Source of the DNA: Rotaria sp. Silwood1
Taxonomy: Eukaryota > Rotifera > Eurotatoria > Philodinida > Philodinidae
Direction of reading: 5' to 3'
Assembly: GCA_905250075.1 (NCBI GenBank)
Contig: CAJNOP010000219.1
Coordinates: 234,989 to 298,988 of the forward strand
DNA: 64,000 nucleotides
The position numbers and the translations under genes are program-made. Positions 11,632 to 25,975 of the stretch are shown piece by piece. Every line of letters starts with the position of its first letter. The stretch's first letter is position 1. The notes beneath the pieces were generated by a model. It was not told where the DNA came from, did not search any database, and worked only from the letters and a program-made list of their open reading frames with translations.

Positions 11632-12942
11632 TAGACAAATGAGATTTTTTATTCTGACATCATTTGTAAGTGCATTAGAAAAAAAGTTTTTTAAATATTA
11701 ATTAAAAATAAACTGAATTATTGGCTAATAGAAATTGTTGAGCTATCACAAATATGTTGGTAGTTAACAGTCCATTGGAAATTAGTCGATTTATTTATTT
11801 CTCTAGCTGTTTCTTTGAATAGAATGAATGCCTTGATTGTCGATGACAAAAAGTCAGTCATTTTCGATTTCGTGTACACCATCGAATGGTTCTTTGAGTT
11901 TTATATGTTGACCATTAGCTTGAGTGATTTCTATGGTTTCGATTGGTGCATACAGTTGATATTCATTCGTTTTGACAAGTCTAGACTCAGCTCAATGTGT
12001 TTTACCTTGAGATAAGTTTATATTATTTTGCTGAACAATGTTACTCTCGTCTTCGTCTGGATATTTCTTATAAAGTATATTAACATCAACATCTCCATCG
12101 GAATCATTCCGCATTGTACAACTTCTAACACTGCGTAGAACTGCACAACCGCATTCATGCGTTATGAATGTACAATGTTATTTTGTGGTTGCCTGTACAA
12201 AGAAGTAATTGGTAAATGCAAATGAGCGATAGATAGGAATGTCTTATTATCGAACGATACAAGTACATATGAAAAAAAAACAAAATACTTCGAGTGTAAT
12301 AATTTGTTGAAAAAGAATTAGAAAGGTATATAAACCAATTTTCCTCTTCTATACTAATGTTAACAAATTGAAATGATACGATAAAAATTTTTATTCTGGC
12401 ACTCGCACTGCATTTTTTGTTAACATTAGTATAGAAAGAAAAGAAAATAGTTTACATACCATTCTAACTCTTTTTCAGTAGATAGCCATGCTTGTCATGT
12501 TTTGTGTTTTTTTCGTATAGCCTACGTTTTTCGATCTCAAGGCATTCCTGCCAATCACTACTTTGTAAAAACAAACGACAATAATATCATATACGATTAA
12601 TGCGCTAATGTTGTTGTGCAGCTCCATGCCGATATTCAGACGACAAAGGCAGCAATACTGATCATCATCATAATGTGAATTTATCTCAAGGATAAACACA
12701 TTGAGTCAAAACCAGACTTATCACTATGGGAGGATGCCAAATGTATGTTCCAAGCGAAACTGTTAAAATCATTTAAGCTAATGATCAAAACATGAAAAGC
12801 AAGAAACCATTCGATTGTATACATGAAATCGAAAATGTCTGGCTATTAGTTAATAGTCGAGTTTATCTTCAGTGAACTTTCTTAACAATGTCTTTCTAGT
12901 GTGCTAATAAATGTTTTCAGAATAAAAAATCTCATTCGTCTG
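11632..12942. mobile_element. Long inverted-repeat (foldback) element
   Basis: The left arm, from 11632 to about 11975, starts AGACRAATGAGATTTTTTATTCTG. It is matched inverted by about 12733-12942, ending CAGAATAAAAAATCTCATTCGTCT. Inner parts of the arms also match (TTTTCGATTTC, ATCGAATGGTT, ACCATTAGCTT blocks). A second, perfect 19-bp hairpin, CTATACTAATGTTAACAAA at 12349-12367 against 12416-12434, sits in the middle. No transposase was recognised, so this is probably a non-autonomous element. Confidence 0.7.
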
Positions 12943-14073
12943 TAATAAAGCTAGTCGCTTTACTAATTATCTGGCATACAGCGAAGATTGATTAACCTTA
13001 GTGATATGAAGGAACTATTGACGAAATAATTATATTTGTTATTCATAGTTTTTCTATTGTCCCTTGAAGAAGTTATTCATTCGTCAACAATGTATTCATT
13101 TTGATTTTGATTTTTCTGAAAAAATGTTGATCGAAAGACATTATTTAGATATTATTGTGCTTCGAAATAGTGAACCATAATTTGTTGTCGTCTTTCGCAT
13201 ATGCATTACGTCAACCTTAGTTGTTACGACCATCCCTCCCTTCTAAAATCGATCTTGATATGAGTACTTTCAAATCGTATCACATTTTCAGACTATATTC
13301 GGGGTATAGTGGAGAAGGCCTGTTAAAATTTTCCGCGCTATATCATGACGTTTTCGAAAGATATTCAATAAAGAACTATATATATTAAATTTCTTTTTGT
13401 TTGAATGAGCATGTCAAGATACAGTGTATGACAGAGTTCTTTTTCTTAAATCTTTGTTTGTTAAGCGAAGAAAAAGAATGAAAAGTTTACCATCTCGAAA
13501 AATTCTACTCCAATTATAAAAGTACTCTTTTAATATAATAATTTAGTTGTTTCTGTCGCGAACAAACGATCAGAGTGGGTATGTTTTTGTGACATCATAT
13601 ATATTCGGATTTGACACTGGTTTTTTTTGTTATCTTTGGCATCGTATTTATAAAAAAATCTGCACTAACGAATTTTGGCCTAAAACTTTGTCCATGAACA
13701 GCTCTTGAAGTTATTAGAATCTTCTAAAAATTTGAGATTCAAAGAATGGTCCTTTCTCGAAGTGTCAAATCCACAAAAAAAAACATGATATTTCGAGAAT
13801 TTTGCTGATATTGTTAGAAGATGCCATTGACTCAAATGGCTCGTTTATTTAAGAAAACATTTCCTTGATATTTATTTTATTTATAAAAACTATATTCTAC
13901 CCAATAATCTCGATGATCATCATCTGTTTCATCATGCCAATAAGACGATCAAAAAAGTGATTGAACTTTAGATTTTTAAATACTACGAAATTCAAACACA
14001 CTGTATTATATTATGAAAACAACAGCAAACAAAACTGATATGTTTACGATATAATTGAAAATAAATAAAACAA
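12943..14073. other. Intergenic; contains a dispersed repeat near 13305-13372
   Basis: Spacer beyond the 3' end of the exchanger gene. The segment around 13305-13372 (GGTATAGTGGAGAAGGC to GATATTCA) resembles 16016-16090 and, inverted, 42238-42312, marking a short dispersed repeat family. Minus-strand AATAAA motifs occur near 13870. No gene seen. Confidence 0.5.
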
Positions 14074-17000
14074 TTAAATTGGACACATAGGTGGATTGAC
14101 AAAACCAAATACATTTAATTCAATTAATAATGAAAAAATAACGAATATTCCATAGACAGCAAGAAAAAATATACCAAGAAATGGATCTAAATACCATTTT
14201 CTACCATGAAAACTCATCACCTATAATAAAACATAAGAAAAACGAACATTAACATTCTAAAAAATTTTCAATTGTTTTTTTCTCTTACTGTTATAATAAC
14301 AATACCAAGTAATAATATTGAATCATACAAAAGTCCATTGGAATTAATATGTACTGGTTCACCACTAATTAATGTTTTAAAAAACCATGGTAAAGCTAAT
14401 CCAACAAGTAAATCAAATACATTTGAACCAAATGTATTCGATACACCCATATCAACAAGACCTAAAAAATCAAAAGTTTTTCGGTACTAGAGACAATTCA
14501 TCACATGACAAATTAATCTTAAACTATTCTGAAGAAACATCGAAAGTAGTTGGATGAAAGTGTATGTGTCAGTAACTGACATGGGTCAAAGTTTTTTTTT
14601 TCATTCGATTCAAGTCAAACTTTAATAGTGTTTGTATTACAATATTCGTATTATTTCATTTAAATTGAATTTATTACCTTGACGAACAACTAAAACACTA
14701 CTAAGTGCATCTGGAACACTACTACCCGCTGCAAGAAATGTTATTCCCATAACACTATCCGGTATACCAAATGTAAAACCAATTATTGTTACCATCCAAA
14801 CCATAATATAAGTTAATACACATAACCAAACAATAGTCATTATGAATGTTAATGGATACCATTTTAAATATCTATTATCGATTTATTTTAAATTGATATT
14901 AAATAATTAAAATCTATTTTTTTTTACCGTGGATTTCGACAATCAGGAATTGTATAATAAAAAAGTATTTTAATTGGTAGAATAAATGCCCATTTAATAA
15001 ATCCAAGAAGATCATAATTATAATTAGGAATATTTTTCCATTCATCATAAATTTCTTCTATTGCTAATAAACTAAAAATTGAACAGAAAATAAAATTTCT
15101 TTTTTTGATTGAAAATATTACACAATATGAATACCTTGGTGTTCGACCTTGATAATATGAAAATCGTCGTTCATTGATCGGTTTATCTGGACGAATAACA
15201 CCTTGTCCTTGTCGTAATTTTATCTATAAAACAAAAAGTAAAACTCAATAAAAAATTTTTTTTTTATCTTATTGAATTTTACTTGAATGATAACAAATCG
15301 AACAGCCATTTTAAATCTTGTACGACATCGAAATTTTTTTGACATCATAATTTTTAATGCTGCTGTTTCAAAATCAAATGATATATGTGACATTGCAATA
15401 AGATCATCAATTGGAATTATTGATGAAATATTTTCTTCATCAAAACGCTCTATAAAATTCAAAAATAAAATATTTATAAATTTTGTTTTTGAAAAAAAAA
15501 ACATAAAAATTTTATCTAACGATAAGTATTAGTCATTCCATAAGATTTTTGTGTTTGTGCATAATTCATAATTGGTTCATCGAGAGCATTAAATGATGCA
15601 AATATTTGCCAACGTTGAACAATAAAATGTTGTAAATTTTGATTATTACTATTAGAAAAAGAAAATATATATCAAAAAGAAAAATATTCTTTGATTTTTG
15701 TTTTTCGTTTTACCACATAATAATAATATATCCAACATACATTAAAAGAAGAAATACTGATTCAAATAAGGTTATTCGACCATCCGATAAACACTGTTTA
15801 TTAGAAGAAGAAAAAAAAATATACATGTATTTTTATTTTTGTTTCAAATCATACTTACAATAATTAAAATTATGATTGACAATGAATAATACACTGAATC
15901 TCGACATAATGGCCTATATAAAAAGAAATATATATTACAGACTAAAAATAAAAATTTCAATATCAAATCTCCCTTCGGCTGGGTATATGCAAATCACATG
16001 AAAATTTTAGGATATATTGAGACTATAGTGAAGAGGCGATGAAAAAAAAGATTTTAGCCGTATATCACAACATGTTCGAGAAATATTTATGAAATAAGGG
16101 TAAAAGAAACCTTTATAAGCCTTCAGGCTATAAATTTTATTTGTTTTTAATTGAAAGATTGTACCTGCAGAATTCTTTTTTGTAATTCGAACTTTTTATG
16201 CCCAAGAAAAAGAATAGCAAGTTTAATGAATCGAAAAAAAACGCTTAACAAAATGGTTATCATATATTAATAAAAAAAATTTAATTCAGAAAACCGGCTC
16301 CGTCAGGTCAGACTTGGAACCGGTCAGATTCTTTTAGACCAGACCGGACCGGACGGTCCAAATTCTTGATTTAATCGGCAAAAAACCGGTGCATTTCATG
16401 CATCAATTAACCAATCAGTATTTTCGAAAAACAGTCTATTACTTCAGTTTGACGAAGATATACGATGTCAAACTCATAATTCTTGAAGTTTCTAATAGTA
16501 ACAGCTCGTATTATAGTTTGCCACGTTTCATGTGCTAACATTAAGAAGAAACGACCATTTCTTTCAAAAATGTTTGACTTAGAACTCAAGCAACTAATAT
16601 TGAACAACATCTAACTATGTTTTGACTGACTTTTTTCTATAACGATATGAATTCTTTAGAATTGATAAATTTAATCTATTTTTATTTGAAATAATTATTT
16701 AAACACAGCTGAAAGGCATTTCAATCCGCAAGAAAAGGATGCTACTGCAGACAGAAAGATAAGATGAGCTAAAACGTATGGCTTTCATATTAGACTTTCT
16801 ATTTAAGGTTTCTTAATATCTAAGTATTTTCACAATTACATGGTGGCAGTACTCCACAAGATCTTGACAACGAAACTTAATCTTTTCTTATATTTTGTTA
16901 TGAAAGCATGAACTGAAAACTACTAGTTATTGGAATTCTATGAGAGTGGAGTAAAATTAGTCCAGAAAAGTGAACTCAAAATTTCGAGGTGAAAAATCTA

Positions 17001-19544
17001 TAGTTTAGACCGATATTAGCTTCTAATATCTGGCTTATTTTTCGTGAACATAAACAAATTCATTCAACATGCTCCGAGGATGGGAAAGTGTTAGCCAATA
17101 TTTAGAGCTGGGATTTCGACAATGATTGAAAATTTATCAGTTAGAAACTTCCAAGCTCATATCCCTTGATCATTGAAATCATAGAAACCGTTAAAAACGA
17201 GCAAAATATGCAAGTTGTAGTGCCCCAAAAATTTTTAAAAGTTAAAAAAAAACCGGTAAAAACCGACCGGTTTTAAAAGTTCGACCGGACCGGCAACCGG
17301 CAAACCGGCCGGTCCGGCTCCAAGTATGCATCAGGTACTATAGGCTCACGTGCATTTTCGAACAAAAAAAACCAATTGACTACATTGCCGCTTCTTCGAG
17401 AACTCGGGGAAGCGTATTCAAAAGAAAAGCATTTTCTTAAGCAAAAATCATCGAAATTCTTTGCATAAATATGACATGCAAAATAAAAAAGATCACATTG
17501 TTTCTGAAAAGATCCAACCTGAAGTTATTCCTTCCATGTCTGATTAACTCGTTAAAATTCTATAATTCATTTAGCTATACAGCCATCGAATATTACATAG
17601 CACCAACGATGTTTTATCAAATGTGAGCCGAAAAAATTAACTTTATATTCAATATCTCAATAAATATAATACATGTCTAGATTTGTATCATTTGTTTTGA
17701 ACTATTGAGACAAAAACACATGAAATAATTACCAAAATTGGGATAATATCGTTTAGTAGTACTATAGGTTTATTACTCTCTGTTCGAATTGTGCTATCAA
17801 ACTTTTCTCAAAAAAAAAAATAATATATATTCAGAATTTTTACTGAATACATATTTAACATATAACATCTATACATACCACCAAGTTAATCGAATAGCCT
17901 AAATAGAGAAATTTCATTATTTTATCTCTATTTAATTCTCAAACTTACTCTATTAACAAATAATCCACAAATTCCAATGACACAGACAACATTAAATACA
18001 GCCGAACCAACAATTGTTCCTACACCTACATCACCTTTAGCCACAAATATTCCTAATTTTAAAACTTATAATGAAAAAACAAAAAAAAAGAATTCTTCAA
18101 TTGAATTTACATACCAACAAGAGCAGTAAAAAGTTCCGGTGATGATGATCCACCAGCCATAAATGTTGCACCAGCAACATCTTCATCAAGATTTAATTTC
18201 TATAATAAATATATATATATGTATATAACAGATTATTCAAAAGTAATTTGACAAATTATTCGTTTCTTTTCATGAAGCCTGCAAAAATTTATTCAATTTG
18301 GATTAGCATCAGTGCACAAGTGAGTTCGATCATTCCTGAATGAATATTTTTAAACTATTGTTTCTTATATCACTTTATAAAGAACAATATCATCTTTTAT
18401 TTTTATTCGAAAAATCAGTAATATAACATAAACAGTAAAGAAGACTATGGTTACAAATAAAAATTTCAATTTTCTATGTCCAACCTTAATGTTTTTCTTT
18501 CGAAAACGTCCACTTACAACTTCTGAACTAAAACTCTGAGAGGAATATTAAATCAATCTACCAATAGTAAAACATATTTTTGATGGATATTTTCATGAAT
18601 AGTCAACCATAGAAAACACAACATTCTCAGAAGATTTTCTCGTTCATAGACCTTTGCAGAGCTCGTTACTCTGATCTTTCTAATTAAAAAAAATAAAACA
18701 TATTCAAATTTCTTTAAAAAACTAAAAAATGAACGAAAATTTTTTTTGCCATGACTCGTTCATATTATCATTAGAAATCAACATTAACAATAAACCAAGA
18801 AAAAAATATACATACCGCACAAAGTTTGTCAAGTGCCGCAATAAAATAATCATCAACAAGAATAGCAATAGCAATAAAAATATAAATACAAGCAAATAAA
18901 TGGAATACTATAGCTCCCTTGAAATAATATATTCTAATATTGATGAAATCATAATAATCATTTACTTACGTGACGTCGTTGAGATTGTGTGAAAAGATCT
19001 TCAGGGAATTCATCAATAGCTTTCATTAAGAAGAGAAAAAAAAACACGAAATAAATTAAAATTAATTTATTATATGTTACTTAGCACATCATACAATACT
19101 TACCAGGTTCAGTACAATTTTTAAGTTGTCCTGGTTTCCAACTAATTGTATTTGATTCAACAGTACTTATAGAAATTGTTGATAATTTTTCATCATCAAT
19201 GGATTCTAAATAAATGTCAATATATCACTCAAAAAAAAAAAAAAAAAGATACAAAATATAATTCTTATGAGAATAAGTTTCGTATGTTTTTAAAAAAATT
19301 ATTTATATTTAATAAAGAAAAAATTTCTCTTCTAACCATTGTTAATAGTTGTTTTTTGTAGTCGATTTTTCCAATTTGATTTTGTATATGAAGCAGCATG
19401 ACTAAGTCGAAATTGTTGTCCAATAATATGTGCCAAAGTAAGACTAACAAGAATTCGAATAAAAAATTTAACATTATGTCGATTGATAATATTATTTCTA
19501 ATAAATCGTCTATGTATTAACGAAATCGATGAATTTTGAATCAT
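14074..19544 (-). CDS. K+-dependent Na+/Ca2+ exchanger (NCKX, SLC24 family)
   Basis: Sixteen minus-strand exons (19337-19544, 19104-19205, 18970-19019, 18816-18917, 18115-18199, 17949-18052, 17879-17898, 15859-15913, 15714-15793, 15521-15648, 15283-15449, 15135-15223, 14928-15071, 14678-14871, 14289-14461, 14074-14220) join with correct phase into 615 codons plus stop. The N-terminal region has EFPEDLFT. The alpha-1 repeat (about 155-215) has GATFMAGGSSSPE, and the alpha-2 repeat (about 480-536) has GITFLAAGSSVPD followed by GSNVFDLLVG. The conserved acidic ion-binding residues fall at Glu176, Asp499 and Asp526; the last is the position linked to K+ dependence in NCKX proteins. A variable cytoplasmic loop separates the two membrane halves. 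The protein should export Ca2+ and K+ in exchange for Na+ at the plasma membrane. The ATG at 19544 was chosen as the first Met of the open exon. Exon 7 is only 20 nt, and intron 7 (15914-17878) carries an inserted element. Confidence 0.93.
16312..17325. mobile_element. Element with ACTTGGARCCGG termini in NCKX intron 7
   Basis: Inverted tips ACTTGGAACCGG at 16312 and CCGGCTCCAAGT ending at 17325 bound about 1.0 kb. Both ends are rich in CCGG-type words (16312-16395 and 17255-17325) that stand out from the AT-rich intron. No clear target duplication and no transposase were found. It lies in the longest intron of the exchanger, the other introns being mostly much shorter, which fits a later insertion. 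Confidence 0.5.
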
Positions 19545-22500
19545 AATCTTATTGACAATCACTTAATCTAATAAATATTGATTATATAGTTTTTTATTTT
19601 CTATAATATTATTCTTTATTTACTCATCATCATTTTCTATGTTTAAGAGTAGAAAAGAATCGGAAGCAAAAAAATTTTTAGTAAACTAAATGAGAAAGAA
19701 AGAAAAAGATAGAATTCTATAGATAGAGATAAAAAGAAAACCGTCACTACGACACAATTAATTATTGCAAATAAAGAGGACTAAAACTAAAAAACAACGC
19801 CTTTCACCGGAAACAAATAGAAAGACAATGAGAAAAAGACCGGAAAAATGTCAACGACATGATGATAGATATATACAAAAAAATTGAACTAGATAATGCA
19901 ATAAGAAAAAGAATGTCGATAGTGATCGTCATATTGACTACAAATCATGAAGAAAAAAAGAAAACTGCTTCAACATTGAAGAAAGAAAGAAAAATGAGCC
20001 ATATAAATATTTAGTTGTCGATGTATTGTCTTCTTCTATTCTTATTTGTCTTATTCAAAATTCTGTCAACTAAATTATGGTTTCTCTTCTGTTCAATTTC
20101 TAGCTAAACTAATTCCAGAAGAATGATCAACATATGCATACATTCAAGCAAAAATAAACTGATAATAGACATGCATGCATATATACATAAAAAAGACACA
20201 AGCAACCAGAAATGACTCGGATCATATGTCATCTATTAGCACATGAAAGAAACCATAGGTTTAGTCATTTAGAGAGCAAAAAACAAAGAAAAAAAATAAT
20301 CATTATTGATCTAATCGAAAAAGAAATGTCATTATAGCATAGAAGTAATTAACAATGATATGAAAAGTATTTAATAATAGCAAACATTGAGTACGAGATT
20401 TTTTGAATGAATAAATAAAAATTTATGGTTACTATTTATAATAGTTTTTTTTTTTTTTTTCATTAAAAGTTTCATTCATTGGTGTTAATCCCAGTGGAAA
20501 TAATCAAATTATCTATTCGTCATTCTGTAAAATCTGATAGCAATATAAGAAATAATTTAGTTATCCTTCTAATATTCCTCATATACTGTAGACAAATAAA
20601 TAGAATTGTCTATTATACATAGAACTAATTACTAATATTTGTCAATTTTGCGATCGACGTCAATAATATTATAATTTGATTAATCAGCTGATTTATACAG
20701 AAAAAAAAATTCTAGAGAATAGAAACTATTCAACTAGATTGTTTACACTGATGGATGTACTTTGTAATATTTATTTTACAATCTGAATATTTACTTATAA
20801 TAAATACAATAGAAATATTTCCTGTACAGTAAATTACGTAAACGATTGAGTATAAAATCAATGTTTTTTTTTTGTTTTGAATTATGATTATCAAAGCAAA
20901 TGATTATGAAAATACGATCTATATACTTCATAATAAAACTGACAGTGACTTGAAATGGAAATGAAGTCAAAAGATAATGCTGATTTCCGTTTGTTTGCTT
21001 TTTTTTTCTCTATCTTCATTATTCAAAATTACTACAATCCTAAACGCATAAATGGAAATTTTTATGCAAAAAAGAAAAATACATATCTTATTTTGAATAT
21101 ATCTCTCCTCTTTAAAATAAAATAAATTGTTTTCCTTCTTCTTCTCTAATAAATCAATATCGATAATGAACCATAAATTTTTAAATTAAAAATGTATGCT
21201 CCAAGAATACTAAATGTACTGAGAACTCTTATAATACTTCTAGATAAAGTTATTAAAGTAATCCCTATAGGTTTAAAATGTGAAAGACAATGTAGTTACT
21301 GCTGCTAGTCACAAAAAAAATTGTTTTATTTGTTCTATTTTGGGACATATTACATTATCATCATTTTGCTTGAAGAAATGCAATAAGGAAATTTTTCATA
21401 TATAATCTAAGATCATATATCAACATCTATCATGATCTGTCATGGAAGGAGAGAGATCTGAATTTTCCCTTCTATACTTCAGTATTTATTTTAGATCATG
21501 TTTCACAAAAAAAAAAGTTATTCAAAGTCTTAATTATGTCTCTCTCTCTCTTGTATGTAGAGAATATAAGAAGAATTTTTTTCGTAAACAGTAGCTTATT
21601 TTAATATTTAATTGTTCTATGAGCAAATTCTGTTATAGTACACTACATTTAGTTAAATCTATTATAATTATATTGTACACATTTCAGTGAAGTATTAATT
21701 CTTTCATAGAATATCTATCAAGAATAAATGTAATCATATCAACAATTTATAATTTTTAATCGAGATTTGAATTAGAAAAGTATGTCGACGCAATCGAATA
21801 ATACTTTCATATGAGATAGACACTGAAATTAGAGTTACCAAATTAGATTCATTGATGTTTTTGATGTTTCGAATACATTTCATTCTATAACTTTGCAACT
21901 ATTTTTCATAATTGAAAGAATATTCTAAAGACAGGCAAAACTAACATATGATCAAAATTATACAATGAAGAAGTAAAAGAAAATTTAAGAAATAAGTGAA
22001 ATTTATAATTATCGACAAGGATATTTACATTTGACTATTAATATTTGCAATAGCATAAATATAAAATTGATGCGAAGTTAAAAAAACGAGCTCCCGCATT
22101 CTGTCTGATGATTATTGTTCTAGATTTCAGATATTTGTTAATCTTCAGTAAAAATTTTATCAGTGTTTATTAGAAATGAACACTGATAAATAAACAATAA
22201 TTAACATATAATCTTATTCAAAAGCAATTGTTTCCTAAATTAATGTTCTTTTCTTTTCGTCTTTTTCAAGTTTTATAGTAATCAAAAAATAATACGAAAA
22301 ACATACTGTGATTATTTTAGAAATCTTTCTCTCGTAAACACTTAAGAAAACTTGCTTGTGTATTTAATTCATGTTTTTCAAGTAAAATTTTCTCATATTG
22401 ATAGAATATGACTCATTTTTTTTTAAACAAATATACTTAATATAAAATTAAAATAAAAGAACTGTTTTATTAAATTAATATTTTCAAGCAGAGAATATAT

Positions 22501-25500
22501 CTAATTGTATTGATTTTTAATTTTATCACCATTTTCTTCTACAATCATTTCTTATAGATTCAATGAGTGAAAAAAAAAAGAATCATATAGATCAATATTT
22601 TCAACTTCATAATTTGTTATCACTTATGAAATTTTTACAAAAGGACATACGATAATTAGTATATTCACGTAATAATTATTAAAGTGTGTTTTATGTTTTT
22701 TTATTTTTTCATGAAAATATTTTCTAACAATGTTAAAATGTTCTCTAAGAAAGTTGTAATTAAAAAAAAATAAATAAATAAAGATTATCACTGATAAGTT
22801 CACAAAAGAATGAATATTTAGACATTTCATTCATGCTTAAACTCTACCATGATTATTTTCTATTTGCATTTTACAATTTGTATTGCTGTTATGCCAAAAA
22901 AAAAGAATCTATCTTGATTAGTAACCGCATTAACTCGAAGTCTTATTATATGATTAATATTCGTGAATCGAAATGAGCTTATCTTATTCAATCAATCAAA
23001 GAAAAACAGATTTGTTTTTACAGTAATAGAGGAAAAAAAATAGAGCATTTATAGACTTTGCTCTATTCCTTAAATAAAAGAATTTTACTCCATTAAAAAC
23101 AGTAGCAAACAAAAAATACTCAAACATGAATGTATAAAGAGTTTAATATTATTTTTGAAATCTTTTTCTTTTCTTTTTTTCAAACTCAATATTTCAATGA
23201 CCCACTGAATTGAATGATCGTTTCACTTCGTTATTCATATAGTCATAGAGTAATAAATATAGAACACAGCACGTCATATCAGTGTTATAATTTAAATAAT
23301 GTATTTAATCAATATCAGTATCAACATACATACTTTTATAATGAGATAGTAAGCGTATAATACATTGATTCAAAAGTATTAATAGCTATCGTTGCTATTG
23401 CAATAGCTCTAGTACTTGCTCTTACTGATACAGATCTTTTTTTGCAACAACTAGTAACATCTGCTCAATGTTCAAATCAATCTGATACATATGCTTATCA
23501 TTTGATGTATTTGATCTCATTATTTCAGTTATATGCAATGCTCGTTATTGTATCGTATAGATGTTAGATTAACATGATATTCACTATAGTCAAGATGTAA
23601 ACTTGAAAAATTTATCATTTTTTTCATATTTTAATAAGAAATAAACGTTTTTATTATGAAGAAGATGAATATATACAAAAGAATGTACTACTTAAAATGT
23701 TACATTTATATTGCAAAATAATAAAAATGAAATTATTTATAAGTAATTCTGAAAAAAAAAACATCATGACAAATGATAATCATAATTTTACATCAAAGAT
23801 ATATCTGCCATGGTTGAATGATTGCGTTATTCGGCAAATATTCTCAAGGTACTATGTTCAAACCTCGACAATTTACTAATTGCTGTTTATTTCGAATCAC
23901 GCATCCATGTTGTGACATCTACCACCTACTCATGTAGTTTGCTAGTGTGCATAGAAGAAGTGTGAGTTGAGAAATTTGATTGTTTCTTTTTTTGTTAATG
24001 CAAAGAAATCAAAAGTATAATACGGATTGATATATTTGATCATCACTTTTCGAGGTTGTTTGTATCGCGTATCTAAAAAATAAAAGTGTATATTTATTTG
24101 ACATGAATATAATTACCATCATATTAACAATATACGTCATATATAATTCGATTTATTCTATTGAAATATTTCTTGAAACAATTTCAAATAAAATACAATG
24201 TAAATAGTATAATCTATATCGATATTTTGAGAAATATTTCAGACGCTACACTGTCTATCTATTCTTGCTTCTCAATGTCTAGTGCTCGTTTTTTTTTTAT
24301 TACTGGAAAACCTTTCGTAATATAGGTTATTCTTGATAACGTATTGATATTAATGTCATTCAAAATACACGATTCAATGACAATATTTTCTATCATATCA
24401 CAATAGATGTATTGAATGAAAATGTATATCAAATCCAAATACGAAATTTAATTCGTCTGCTCATTATTCACATTCGTTAACTGTATCTACATGTCGACAG
24501 ACACATATAAACGATAACAAAACTGATAATTTGTCATGTATATCATTGATTTCAAGATCATGTGCACTCATAAAAATGACAATAGTTTATTATGCTTGGA
24601 TCAAAATCATGATAAAAAAAAGAAAATGATGTATCATATAGAAAATAATTGATCGAATATTACAACTCGACTTATATACAATAGATGAAGGTCTCGTGTT
24701 TTTTTTTGCACTGTTCATCATGGTCGTGTGATCTTATAATCTGTTATATGATTTGCAATCGATTCTTTTTTTTGTTGTAGTTAATTTTGTATGAGAAAAA
24801 ATTGTCACATTTTAACTTGAATATATTTTGATTAACTGAATTATTTTTTTGTTTTTTTTTTTGTTTTAACAAGTTCATTGTAATTGTCCATATCATATGC
24901 TTCTTTCTTTCAAATGTGTAAAGTACATATCTATTTCTTTTTTCTAAATAAAAATATGTGATTTGGTTGATGATAAAAGTGTTCAACCATGAACCAGACA
25001 TGCTTTTTCATACATAAGTGTACACATCAGTATCGAAAGAAAAACGTCATCTATAATTGTTAACCTCGGTAAGAATTTGACCGCACACAGCGAACTTTCA
25101 CCGCATAAATGTATGCGATCATTGAACCGTAACTATTTAAATGATATAGTTAAAATACAAAAGAAAAAAAAAAGAAAAGAAAAGAAAGATAAAACTCAAT
25201 AGACAATAATAAATAATGATTTACTTTAATAATTTTAGTTTCATAAAATCTTTTCTAAAAAATTTTTAACGACAAAATTTATCTTTTTTTTTTTTCGACA
25301 AGATATATATATATATATAAAAGAAAATTGATAATAATGATAAATAACTATCTCACGTATGCTCATTGCTGTCTTCTTTCTTATTAAAAGTACAATATGG
25401 GAGAAAAAAAAAACGAGAAAGAGAGAGAGAGAGAGATACGCTTATGTTTTTCGAATAACTAAAATGTACAGCGATGATATATAGTTTGTCTCCTATGAAC

Positions 25501-25975
25501 ATATACTTTACTCATTACATACTTGCGCATATAGGGTTTTTCTCTCTCTCTCTCTCTTTCTTTCTCTTATTCTAATAGTAACAATCTTTTTCTTTTTCAA
25601 TCACTTTGAAGTAAAAAAAAAAATCATTTAACACTTATAAAAAGAAAATTGAACACATTAATAGGTAAGTGAAGATCTTGATACTATTTATGAACACATT
25701 TTTATATCAAGATTTCATTAGAATTATTCAAGGTTATTTTAATGAATAGTTGATATATGTCTTTCTAATTATTCATTATATATTAATGACTGTTCAACAT
25801 ACACACAAAAGAAAAATGAAAAGTATCGAAGAATCTTTTTTTTTTTATTTTTCTTGTCTCATATAATCTGAATAACCGTAGAAAAACGATTAATTTTTTC
25901 GATATTTATATTTCAAATATACATATATTCTTATTTTAGATTTAAACTTTTGTTCTTTTTTTCTTAATTTATATC
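19545..25975. other. Long AT-rich intergenic region, no confirmed gene
   Basis: About 6.4 kb of very AT-rich DNA with many homopolymers and no spliced coding pattern. The exchanger promoter should lie at its left end. Two details: a 69-codon frame without an initiating ATG at 23361-23567 carrying a long hydrophobic stretch (see findings), and (GA)n at 25411-25436 facing (TC)n at 25543-25571. Nothing else is supportable. Confidence 0.5.
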
